Assembly: GCF_003605435.1 (NCBI RefSeq)
Contig: NZ_QXQB01000001.1
Span: forward strand, 1,521,188 to 1,585,187
DNA from: Paenibacillus pinisoli
GTDB lineage: Bacteria > Bacillota > Bacilli > Paenibacillales > Paenibacillaceae
Direction of reading: 5' to 3'
DNA length: 64,000 nucleotides
Below, piece by piece: positions 45,173-52,813 of the stretch; the stretch's first letter is position 1; each line of letters starts with the position of its first letter. Both the position numbers and the translations under genes were made by a program. The notes beneath the pieces were generated by a model, which worked only from the letters and a program-made list of their open reading frames with translations, did no database searches and was not told the DNA's origin.

Positions 45173-46291
45173 CTATGGCTTCATCTCGGCATGGCCGTTT
45201 TTTTTTACCAGCTCCAAGCTCGCAAGGCTTGCCATCAAGCCATGCTTTGCCAGCGCATCCTCCAGCATTTTGATCTCCTCGGGATCGGTCGTGATTTTAT
45301 AGATCACTTTATAATAAAGCGATTGTTGCGCCGAGGCGCCGCCGGCGACCGCATCCGCCCAGTAAAAGAAGGAACGCATGCCCGCTACGCCTTTAATCGC
45401 ATTAGCCCTGGCTGTCTGGTCCAGAACGATAATGCTGTCCGCCAATACGCTTAATACCGATTCATCTCGATAGTCCGTCTTGGCCATTGCCCGCTCCATC
45501 ATCACTTCCTTGGCCGGCAGATCCATCTTCTCCGAATGCTGGATTCTGTCCCGCAATGCTTCGTTAAGCGGCCTGGACCCTGCATAGCTTCGGTTGGCTG
45601 TGATCACCGCGATGAAATCGGGATGCCTGCGGATTATTTCCGTGGGAAGATTGATGCTGCCGTCCAGCTCCAGGGCAGAGTTCAACGCCATCAGTACCGC
45701 AGCGTCACGAATAACATTGGGTTCCTGGATCTCCAGCAGGTAGCCATGCCGATAAGCTCTCACAATCTCCGATGGATAAAATCTGTACTCGACGGCTTCG
45801 CCATCGCTCATCTCCGACGCCAGCTTCAGCAGCTGTTTCAGCTTCAAAGCCGCCGCTTCCTGCGTCAGCTCCAAGGCGTCCATTAGTATGCCGGTTGCAC
45901 TCTGGAATTCATCGCTCGCGTAGAGTGCTTGCAATACCGACTGCTCGGCAGGTTCCAGCTTCTCTAATCGGTCAGAGGAGATGACCGGCAGAATAGCGCC
46001 GATAATATCCGATTTGTCCATATCCGCAAAGCAAGTCACTTTTGTATACGGAAGTCCGAAATTGGCGGACAATGCTTTGGCCAATTGGGTTTTGCCGGAG
46101 CCCGCATCGCCTTCCAGCAGAATGTTGGCAATTTTCATCTCTCCGCGATGCCAATTGCGCTTCACTTCCTTGCTGACTCGCAGCTCCTCTTCGCTTGCCT
46201 TATGAGAATTCGGCTTCTTCCAAACCAGACCTATTTCCGCATCCGTCATCGTTCTCCCGGGCGATAATTCCAATGATTCAATGTCACTCAT
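45173..46291 (-). CDS. MoxR-type AAA+ ATPase
   Basis: A 372-residue ATPase of the MoxR/CobS-like group, which act with VWA proteins as metal-insertion or remodelling chaperones. Walker A is GDAGSGKT (61-68) and Walker B is YLLEIQEP (about 184-191), followed by sensor 1 AVITANRSYAGSRPLNEALR with the putative arginine finger. About 115 residues separate Walker A and B, more than usual, with a helical insertion rich in Leu and Glu (about 105-165). It is the second gene of its operon, 26 bases after DUF6530 copy 2. ATG 46291 follows GGAGG. Its last codons contain the A9 run described separately. Confidence 0.88.
   Translation of the reverse strand: MSDIESLELSPGRTMTDAEIGLVWKKPNSHKASEEELRVSKEVKRNWHRGEMKIANILLEGDAGSGKTQLAKALSANFGLPYTKVTCFADMDKSDIIGAILPVISSDRLEKLEPAEQSVLQALYASDEFQSATGILMDALELTQEAAALKLKQLLKLASEMSDGEAVEYRFYPSEIVRAYRHGYLLEIQEPNVIRDAAVLMALNSALELDGSINLPTEIIRRHPDFIAVITANRSYAGSRPLNEALRDRIQHSEKMDLPAKEVMMERAMAKTDYRDESVLSVLADSIIVLDQTARANAIKGVAGMRSFFYWADAVAGGASAQQSLYYKVIYKITTDPEEIKMLEDALAKHGLMASLASLELVKKNGHAEMKP
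45198..45206 (-). other. Candidate -1 programmed frameshift site at the moxR end
   Basis: On the minus strand nine A follow GGAGCTGGT. In the moxR frame this reads GTA AAA AAA AAC and gives both A_AAA_AAA and A_AAA_AAC slippery heptamers. The SD-like GGAG lies five to seven bases upstream. A stem CCATAG/CTATGG with an 8-base loop, holding the moxR TAG stop in its left arm, begins 18 bases downstream. A -1 slip enters exactly the VWA frame. Confidence 0.5.
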
Positions 46292-46317
46292 ATTGATTTC
46301 CTCCATTGTCTGACGAG

Positions 46318-46797
46318 TTAATAGCCCATATCTTGCAGAAGCTTGGCTAACGTGCGAAGCCGTTCGCCTAATAATTCACCATCATCGCTCAGCGCTTGGC
46401 TGAACAGCTTGATATCTTCATCAATGCTCTCATTGTCCGCAGCGATTGCTACCGTCATGGCGCCTCCTTGAAGAGCAAGCCGATCCAGAACCGGCTGCTC
46501 TGGATCATAAAGATGCTCATAGCGGTAGGCCTCTTGAAAATGTGCCATTGACCGCAATAGCAGAATGGACAAATCCAGCACACGATGGAGAGGCAGCTCC
46601 TCCGATTCACATGACCACTCCACTCCAGTATGTCTCCATACCTTGGCCGAGGCTAGAGTCTTGCATTTATCATTACCCTGGGTTAATCCCAAAGAAAGAG
46701 CTTTTGCATCCGTTCTCCCGGCCATCCGGCCGTCAACCTTCTCGTAATTTTCCGAAACAACAACAGGTTTGTGCTCCAATGAAGCTGGTGAGTTCAT
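46318..46797 (-). CDS. DUF6530 family protein, copy 2
   Basis: A paralogue of the protein at 43088-43567, 159 residues, with the same key stretches (HKPVVVSENYEKVDGRMAGR, EELPLHRVLDLSILLLRSMA, LFSQALSDDGELLGERLRTL, final DMGY). It leads the operon DUF6530-moxR-VWA-GIY-YIG, each gene close to the next. The ATG at 46795-46797 is preceded by GAGGGAATGAC. The pairing of DUF6530 with an AAA+/VWA module at both ends of the cluster suggests a substrate or adaptor role, but this is inference from position. Confidence 0.8.
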   Translation of the reverse strand: MNSPASLEHKPVVVSENYEKVDGRMAGRTDAKALSLGLTQGNDKCKTLASAKVWRHTGVEWSCESEELPLHRVLDLSILLLRSMAHFQEAYRYEHLYDPEQPVLDRLALQGGAMTVAIAADNESIDEDIKLFSQALSDDGELLGERLRTLAKLLQDMGY

Positions 46798-46850
46798 GTC
46801 ATTCCCTCTTCTCGTTTTACTAAATTACTAATTTACTAAATTACTGCTTA

Positions 46851-46879
46851 ATCTTAGCTTGGATTTTAGCCATCGTCAA
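46851..46879 (-). promoter_or_regulatory. Sigma-A promoter of the DUF6530-moxR-VWA operon with triple TTAGTAA
   Basis: On the minus strand TTGACG and TAAGAT are 17 bases apart. Between the -10 and the start codon lie three copies of TTAGTAA (overall ATTTAGTAAATTAGTAATT then TAGTAAA), a candidate operator. The same box pair and similar repeats precede DUF6530 copy 1. Confidence 0.75.
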
Positions 46880-46934
46880 GCTGATGCCAACTAGCAACAC
46901 TTTTAGCCTGCCATACTCTACATTTAGCCATAAT

Positions 46935-46963
46935 AAAAAAAAACCTCCATCAGTATGGAGGTT
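46935..46963 (-). terminator. Intrinsic terminator between the ThuA-like gene and the DUF6530 operon
   Basis: AACCTCCAT and ATGGAGGTT arms with a four-base loop, followed by a run of nine T on the minus strand. It lies about 180 bases after the ThuA-like stop codon and shields the next promoter. Confidence 0.9.
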
Positions 46964-47142
46964 AAACGTTAATTCAAATCTGTTATAAGCTAGCGTGAAA
47001 AAAGAACATGTCTCTTGAAAGCTGTCATTCACCCGGCGACGGTTATGCAGTTCATTATCCTACAGCTCATTTAAATAAAGGCGCCTGCTAGCTTCGAGCC
47101 AGCAGACGTCCGTTTTCGTGTATGATGATGTCTACTGCCCCA

Positions 47143-47874
47143 TTACTTCAGATACTTGATTAGCTTGGACCAGAAGGCAGAATAGTGCTCCCAATTCATA
47201 AACTCCAAGGATCCCCAATGCGGCGAACAATCGCTTGCAAAGGCCGCCGTCTTGCCCGCTCCGTAGGTTCCTACCGTTAGAATAGCATCACCCTCATGGC
47301 TGAGCAGCTCCTCCGCCCCCGGCTTGGCCGACAGCTTGTTATACCCTAGCAGCTTTGGCCATTCTCCCAAGTCATTGACCAACGGATGCGACTGCGATAT
47401 GAGAGGCGAGAAGCCGCTCGGCTTCTCTACGCGGTCATCCTTATCCATCATGACAACCGGCAGCACATCGGCCAGTACCGTATTCCGGTAATTGGCTTTT
47501 CCTTCGATCCCCATGAAGGTCAGGTAACCGCCAACCATCAGCAGGCCGCCGCCTTCAGCAACATATTGCTTCACAAGCTCAAGGGCGTCCGGAATGATTT
47601 GCATTTGATAGAAGGTTGGATTTTGGAGCAGGAATGTATTGGCTCCAACGTCGCTAATTACAATCGCATCGTAGGCTTTGAGCTCCTCCAGCGATTGAGG
47701 AAAGCGCACCTGCACTTCATGGGCAGGCATATAAGTGACGTCAATTCCCTCCTGACGCAGACAGGACAGCAAGTAAGTTGCTCCCTCCTCATACTTGGTC
47801 GAAGTAAAGCTGTCATAGCCTTTCGTATGAATCATATGCACAACCCAGGACTCGCCAATAAATAAGATTTTCAT
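47143..47874 (-). CDS. Glutamine amidotransferase-like (ThuA-type fold) protein
   Basis: A soluble protein of 243 residues. It begins MKILFIGESWVVHMIHTKGY and continues with YDAIVISDVGANTFLL, GGGLLMVGGYLTFMG and TVGTYGAGKTAAFASDCSPH, the pattern of class I glutamine-amidotransferase-like proteins related to ThuA. The usual nucleophilic cysteine position at GGGLLMVGGY is a glycine/valine segment, so amidotransferase chemistry is unlikely. It is the last gene of the operon beginning at the LacI gene. ATG 47872-47874 follows GGAGGTG. Relatives occur with sugar catabolic genes. Confidence 0.8.
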   Translation of the reverse strand: MKILFIGESWVVHMIHTKGYDSFTSTKYEEGATYLLSCLRQEGIDVTYMPAHEVQVRFPQSLEELKAYDAIVISDVGANTFLLQNPTFYQMQIIPDALELVKQYVAEGGGLLMVGGYLTFMGIEGKANYRNTVLADVLPVVMMDKDDRVEKPSGFSPLISQSHPLVNDLGEWPKLLGYNKLSAKPGAEELLSHEGDAILTVGTYGAGKTAAFASDCSPHWGSLEFMNWEHYSAFWSKLIKYLK

Positions 47875-47935
47875 AAGTTCAAGCACCTCCGCATTTTTAT
47901 ATCACTCAGGCCTTGCAGGCCGTCTTGATCAATTG

Positions 47936-49246
47936 TTACGCTTCCTCGATTTCACACCAGTCCACAATCGTTTTGGCAATCATCTTGACCGCCTGAATGA
48001 CTTCGGCGACTGGCGTAAATTCGTCGCTATGATGGGCAAGGCTTGGGTCGCCAGGCCCGAAATTAATGGTAGGAATGCCGACGTTCACCGGCCAGCCCAT
48101 ATCGGTATGGAAGCCCAGTCCTTCGATCTTCCCTTCCTCGCCAATGGCTTTCAAGGATTGCACACAGGTCTGTACAAAGGGATGGGACACATCCGTCTCC
48201 GCACAATCGGCATCCACCAGCCACTCGATTTCCGGCATATTCTCACGCAGCCAAGGATCCGCTTCCGATACCTCGCGCAGGAAGTCCGTCAATTCTTTCT
48301 TTACGTTGCCGCCTACGAGCTTCTCGTCCCGCTCCGAAGGCAGGTATTGCGCGTTAAATACGATTTCCGCCTCATTCGCGAAGGAGGTCGGGTATTCCCC
48401 GGCGTTTAATTGCGCGACATGCACCTGGCAAGGGATCGACAAGTAGGGATGAGTCTTGTTCACAGCCCATTGCTCATTCAAGCGGTCCAGATGCTCCAGA
48501 ATATATCTTGCTTTCTTAATCGCATCAACCGCGCCGCCGTCCTGCCAATCCGCCTGCGGCATCTCAATATGGCCGCTGCGGCCTTGAATTTTGATTTTGC
48601 CCCATAGAATCCCGCGGCAAAGCGGTGCGATCGTCAGCGAGGTCGGTTCCGTTAAAATGCAAGCATCCGCCCGGTAGCCATGGTGAATGAAATCCAGCGC
48701 CCCCATGCCGCCCGCTTCCTCATCGACAACCGTGCCGACGACAACCGGCCCTTTAAGCTTAAACCCGCTGCGAAGAATCGCTTCGACAGCCATAATCATG
48801 GCTGCGACTCCGCCCTTCATATCAACGGTGCCGCGGCCGTACATCTTCCCGTCGATCACTTTGCCCTCGAACGGGTCAACCGTCCATTTGGAGCCTGCCA
48901 TGACGACGTCAATATGGCCAAACAAGAGCAGCGACTTGCCTTCCGTTCCTTTGCCAAACGTAGCCGCCAGATTGGGTCTGCCCGTAAAATCTCTTCCCGG
49001 ATAATAACCCGCCATGCCTTCATACTGCTTCAGCTCATCGGCGACTGGCTCCCAGACCTCAATATCCGCTCCGAGCTTCTCCAGCTTGCCGGCAATAAAT
49101 TGCTGAAGGTCCTTCTCTTTCGATGGCCCCGGCTCCTCGAAGAACCAGGGGTTGACGCTCGGGATTTGAATAAGCTGCTGTAAAAACTGAATAATTTCAT
49201 CTTGATGATTCTCGATCCATTCCATCACTCTCTGTTCTTGATTCAT
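47936..49246 (-). CDS. M20-family peptidase (ArgE/DapE/ACY1 type)
   Basis: A 436-residue zinc-dependent deacylase or amidohydrolase. Metal-binding stretches are LLLFGHIDVV (His and Asp, first ligands), GRGTVDMKGGVAAMIMA and VVDEEAGGMGALDF (the catalytic Glu is in DEE). A dimerisation domain sits in the middle (about 190-310). Relatives remove acyl or acetyl groups from amino acids; here the substrate is unknown. It follows the AllA-like gene and precedes the ThuA-like gene in one operon. ATG 49244-49246 follows AAAGGAG; the open frame extends 23 codons upstream. Confidence 0.88.
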   Translation of the reverse strand: MNQEQRVMEWIENHQDEIIQFLQQLIQIPSVNPWFFEEPGPSKEKDLQQFIAGKLEKLGADIEVWEPVADELKQYEGMAGYYPGRDFTGRPNLAATFGKGTEGKSLLLFGHIDVVMAGSKWTVDPFEGKVIDGKMYGRGTVDMKGGVAAMIMAVEAILRSGFKLKGPVVVGTVVDEEAGGMGALDFIHHGYRADACILTEPTSLTIAPLCRGILWGKIKIQGRSGHIEMPQADWQDGGAVDAIKKARYILEHLDRLNEQWAVNKTHPYLSIPCQVHVAQLNAGEYPTSFANEAEIVFNAQYLPSERDEKLVGGNVKKELTDFLREVSEADPWLRENMPEIEWLVDADCAETDVSHPFVQTCVQSLKAIGEEGKIEGLGFHTDMGWPVNVGIPTINFGPGDPSLAHHSDEFTPVAEVIQAVKMIAKTIVDWCEIEEA

Positions 49247-49335
49247 CTCTCTCTCTCCTTTGTGGCGGCACTCTCCTGATGCTGCATGAATCCGCAGTGC
49301 CGCAGACAAGAGCATCAGGAGCCGTGCCTGCTCGC

Positions 49336-49845
49336 TTATTCGAATCGAACGGTGCTACCGCCCACAAAATCAACCCACGGATTGATCATTTCGTCGCCGA
49401 ATTTATCCTTTTTCTTCTCAATGCCGAACAGGTAACGGGCGTCGTCCGCAGCCGGGTAAGCCGGGCTATGCCAGACCCCCCGGTGGATGACGATAGCTTG
49501 TCCGGGCTTAATCCGGAAGCACTTGACGGTGGATGGGTCAGGACTTTCATCCGGATCGTCGATGTCCATGCACAAGGCTACAGGCTGTACAATCTCGCGA
49601 TCAAAGGTAAGCAGCAGCTCCTCGCGGCTGACATGCCTCTCCATTGCCGTTACGGCAAATTCGCGCCGCTTGGTGACCACAAGGCCAAAGCCGATTGGCT
49701 CCCATACGTCCAGCATTTGCACATAGCTCCAGCAATCCCAACCGTCCCCGGATTTGGAAGGATCGATCGCCGGTATATCCACTACTTTGCCGTAGGGAGC
49801 AAAAGCCTCCTCCGTCAAATCTTCTATCTGCACCTTATACTCCAT
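49336..49845 (-). CDS. Ureidoglycolate lyase (AllA)-family protein
   Basis: A 169-residue cupin-like protein of the AllA family, members of which convert ureidoglycolate to glyoxylate and urea in purine breakdown. Visible blocks are LTEEAFAPYGKVVDI near the N-terminus, TAMERHVSREELLL and FRIKPGQAIVIHRGVWHSPA, with the paired His residues typical of the active site. No other purine-degradation gene is nearby, so the natural substrate may be a different ureido or hydroxy acid. It lies in the ABC transporter/ribokinase operon. The ATG at 49843-49845 is preceded by GGAGGCGGCTTC. Confidence 0.8.
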   Translation of the reverse strand: MEYKVQIEDLTEEAFAPYGKVVDIPAIDPSKSGDGWDCWSYVQMLDVWEPIGFGLVVTKRREFAVTAMERHVSREELLLTFDREIVQPVALCMDIDDPDESPDPSTVKCFRIKPGQAIVIHRGVWHSPAYPAADDARYLFGIEKKKDKFGDEMINPWVDFVGGSTVRFE

Positions 49846-49872
49846 GAAGCCGCCTCCTAACAGGTAGATTGA

Positions 49873-50904
49873 TTAGAAATCAAAGCTGTCCACATTCTCG
49901 TTCGTGACTTCAAGCGTGCCAATAAACACACTTTGTCCGTCTACCTTCACAGTCCCGATATTTGGAATCTCCATGCCGTCCTTGATTTCCTTGCCTTGAG
50001 CCAGCTGATCCATAATGTAGACCGTTACATAAGCCAGCTTGCCCGGATCCCAAATAATATCCGTTTTGATCGTGCCGTTTTTGATATAATTTTTTACGAC
50101 GCTCGGGACGGCAATGCCTGTAATAGCCACTTGATTTTTCTCCAAGGTGCCAGCTTTTACAGCTTGCTCTACTACCTCCGCAGCGGCCGGTGGTTCACCG
50201 CCTGCAAATCCGATAATGCCTTTCAGATCAGGGTAAGTTTGAAGCAGATTTTGCGCATTGGCATACGCCTTTTGTTGATCGTCGTCGCTCGCGACAGTCG
50301 TTACAACCTCAATATCCGGATAGTTGGCTGCAAAATAAGCTTTTGCCGCATCCGATTTGGCAATCTGGTTTTGCGAGCCAAGACCGGCGACCATAAACGC
50401 TACCTGTCCTTTGCCGCCGATTTCTTCTCCGATTGTTTTGGCCAGAAGCTCTCCCACTTCCTGATCCGTAGCCGGAGCTACATAATATTGGCGTTCTGTA
50501 TCCGGAGCGTCGCTGTCCCAAGTCACAATGTTGACGCCTTGGCCTTTCGCTTTTTTGAAGACTGGGCCTACCGCTTTCGCATCATTAGGCGATACGCCGA
50601 TGCCGCTTACTTTGCGGGTCAGCATATCCTGAATCATATTAATTTGCTTGGAGGAATCCGCCTCTGTCGGCGCATTGAACAGCACCTCTACCTTCAGATC
50701 GGCTGCCGCCTTCTTGGCGCCCTTCTCAGCCGCCGCCCAATAAGCAGGACCGATCGACTTGGGATTCATAAAGTAAGTTCTAGAGCCGGAAGCTCCCTGA
50801 TTCGGCTTTCCTCCGTTATCCGTTTGGTTCCCGCTTGTACTTCCGCATGCTGCCAAATTCAAAGCCAATACACCCGTCAGTAACGTCAATGCCAGCTTTT
50901 TCAT
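49873..50904 (-). CDS. Sugar-type ABC transporter substrate-binding lipoprotein (RhaS/LsrB-like)
   Basis: A 343-residue lipoprotein with a lipobox LAAC (Cys about residue 20). The two-lobed periplasmic-binding-protein fold shows FMNPKSIGPAYWAAAEKGAK, VEVLFNAPTEADSSKQINMI, VTWDSDAPDTERQYYVAPAT and IIWDPGKLAYVTVYIMDQL, which resembles the rhamnose and autoinducer-2 binding proteins more than classical RbsB. Two start codons are possible; ATG 50902-50904 with GGAG upstream is preferred to GTG 50913, which touches the SD. It is encoded next to two permeases and an ATPase of the same transporter. Confidence 0.88.
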   Translation of the reverse strand: MKKLALTLLTGVLALNLAACGSTSGNQTDNGGKPNQGASGSRTYFMNPKSIGPAYWAAAEKGAKKAAADLKVEVLFNAPTEADSSKQINMIQDMLTRKVSGIGVSPNDAKAVGPVFKKAKGQGVNIVTWDSDAPDTERQYYVAPATDQEVGELLAKTIGEEIGGKGQVAFMVAGLGSQNQIAKSDAAKAYFAANYPDIEVVTTVASDDDQQKAYANAQNLLQTYPDLKGIIGFAGGEPPAAAEVVEQAVKAGTLEKNQVAITGIAVPSVVKNYIKNGTIKTDIIWDPGKLAYVTVYIMDQLAQGKEIKDGMEIPNIGTVKVDGQSVFIGTLEVTNENVDSFDF

Positions 50905-50909
50905 AGGTT

Positions 50910-51854
50910 TCACTCTCCATTGAATTTTTTGTTTCCTACAGCAAGCAGAAGCAATGCCCCTAAAATAACTGCTTGATAAAGCACGGATACGCCTAAGAGA
51001 TTCAATCCATTACGCAAAAACACGATGATCAGCAGCCCGACAAATGTGCCTGAAAGACTTCCCCTCCCTCCAAAAATATGTGTGCCCCCTATCAGAGTCG
51101 CTGTAATGACATCGAGCTCTATATTGGTACCCGATGTCGCCTCTGCGCTTGCCAGACGCGACACCAGAAATATACCCGCCAAGGCTGAAAACAGTCCGCT
51201 AAGCATAAACAGGATAAACCGGATGCGTACGACCGAGATGCCGGAATAGCGGACAACCTCTTCATTGTTGCCAATCCCGTACACATAGGTGCTGAATCTG
51301 GTCTTCTTCATGACAAAGCTGGCCAGAAGGAACATCACCACTAGGAAAATCGCATTAACCGGAATGAAGCCGATATATTGCTGGCCCATGAAGTAGAAAG
51401 CATCCGGAAAGCCGCTTATGGGTCTGCCCTGATTGATCACGTAGACCAGCCCCCGCAGCATCACGAGCATGCCAATGGTGACGACAATAGCCTGCATGCG
51501 GTGTCTTGCGATCAGATATCCGTTAACGGCCCCGCACAGCAAGCCCGCCAGCAGTCCAATAATCATACTGATCCATATATCGATGCCCCGCTCATACGCC
51601 ACTCCCATACATACAGCGGAGAAAGCCAGAATGGAGCCAACCGAAAGATCCATCGCACCGGATATGATAATCATGGTCATCGGAATGGCGATCAGCCCTA
51701 CTTCAACCATCTGGTTCAGCACATTCATAAAGTTGGTGACGGTCAGGAAATAGGGAGACAAGAAGCTGAACAGCACGATGATGACGAGCAGCAGCAGCAT
51801 TTGAACGATTAGCTTATTTCCCTTAAGCGGGAACCGGCTTGCCCATGCACTCAT
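50910..51854 (-). CDS. Sugar-type ABC transporter permease, copy 1
   Basis: A 314-residue membrane protein with about eight to ten helices, from the RbsC/LsrC-D permease family. SGAMDLSVGSILAFSAVCMG and LIGGTHIFGGRGSLSGTFVG are family signatures. It overlaps the other permease gene by four bases (ATGA), so the two are translated together. Two distinct permease subunits with one ATPase is the arrangement of rhamnose and Lsr transporters. Confidence 0.9.
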   Translation of the reverse strand: MSAWASRFPLKGNKLIVQMLLLLVIIVLFSFLSPYFLTVTNFMNVLNQMVEVGLIAIPMTMIIISGAMDLSVGSILAFSAVCMGVAYERGIDIWISMIIGLLAGLLCGAVNGYLIARHRMQAIVVTIGMLVMLRGLVYVINQGRPISGFPDAFYFMGQQYIGFIPVNAIFLVVMFLLASFVMKKTRFSTYVYGIGNNEEVVRYSGISVVRIRFILFMLSGLFSALAGIFLVSRLASAEATSGTNIELDVITATLIGGTHIFGGRGSLSGTFVGLLIIVFLRNGLNLLGVSVLYQAVILGALLLLAVGNKKFNGE

Positions 51855-52813
51855 ACCAAATCCCCCTCTTTCCCTTTGTTTTGCCTTATGCGCTGCAGCG
51901 TGTTAATGACAATTGCCAGAATAATCAGAAAACCAGTCGCAGCACTAACCCAGAACGGAGAAACCTTGGATATAATGAGCCCGTTTTTCACAATGCCCAT
52001 AAAGAGCACACCCAACATGGTTCCCGCTATGGTGCCGACGCCTCCGAAGATGCTTCCTCCGCCGATCAGAACGGCTGCCATGACTTCAAACGCTAGACTG
52101 CTGCCTGCTGTCGAGGCTTGCACACTGCCTACCTTGGCTGCAAAAATAACCGAGGCGATCCCGACCAGCAAGCCGCTTAATACATAAACCTTAAACTTAG
52201 TCCGGGCTACGCTGATTCCCGCAAGCTTGGCTGCCGGACCGTTCCCTCCAATGGAGTAGATTCTTCGGCCCGAGCGGGTGAATTTCATTAAATAGATGAA
52301 GATTGCTATGAGAATGACGGCTATCAGCAGCGGAAAGGAAATGCCTAGCACATACCCTTGTCCAAAGAAGCGAAATCCTTCCGGGAAGTTCGTCATCCAG
52401 GTCCCTCCGCTGATTCCTACCGCAATGCCCCTGAAGATATACATGGTGGCTAAGGTGACGATGATATCCGGTATTTTCCTTATCGCGATGAAATAGCCGT
52501 TGACCATGCCGCATAGAACTCCGATGCATATCCCCATAGCGGCGGCAATCCATGGATGAATGCCATTGCTGAGGAACAACCCGACTGAAGTCGCTGTCAC
52601 CGCCAGCACGGAGCCGACGGATAAATCCATGCCGCCCAGCAGAATGACCATCGTCATCCCGATCGCCACGATAAACATGGAGATGTTCTGATCCAGAATC
52701 AGCCTTATATTTTCGAATTGCAAGAAGTCAGGCGAAAGGATGGAAAACAACAGCGTGACGAGAATGGTGAATATGATTATTGGCGCTTCATGCACATTTA
52801 GTAGGCGTTTCAT
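51851..52813 (-). CDS. Sugar-type ABC transporter permease, copy 2
   Basis: A 320-residue paralogue of the next gene, again RbsC/LsrC-D like. LLGGMDLSVGSVLAVTATSV and LIGGGSIFGGVGTIAGTMLG are the family marks. It overlaps the ATPase gene by four bases and the other permease by four, an unusually tight arrangement that points to one complex. Sequence divergence from the other permease is high enough for a heterodimer. Confidence 0.9.
   Translation of the reverse strand: MKRLLNVHEAPIIIFTILVTLLFSILSPDFLQFENIRLILDQNISMFIVAIGMTMVILLGGMDLSVGSVLAVTATSVGLFLSNGIHPWIAAAMGICIGVLCGMVNGYFIAIRKIPDIIVTLATMYIFRGIAVGISGGTWMTNFPEGFRFFGQGYVLGISFPLLIAVILIAIFIYLMKFTRSGRRIYSIGGNGPAAKLAGISVARTKFKVYVLSGLLVGIASVIFAAKVGSVQASTAGSSLAFEVMAAVLIGGGSIFGGVGTIAGTMLGVLFMGIVKNGLIISKVSPFWVSAATGFLIILAIVINTLQRIRQNKGKEGDLV

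Noticed and set aside
46841..47032. 63-codon minus-strand frame between the ThuA-like gene and DUF6530 copy 2
   Set aside because: It runs through a terminator hairpin and the promoter of the next gene and lacks a ribosome binding site.
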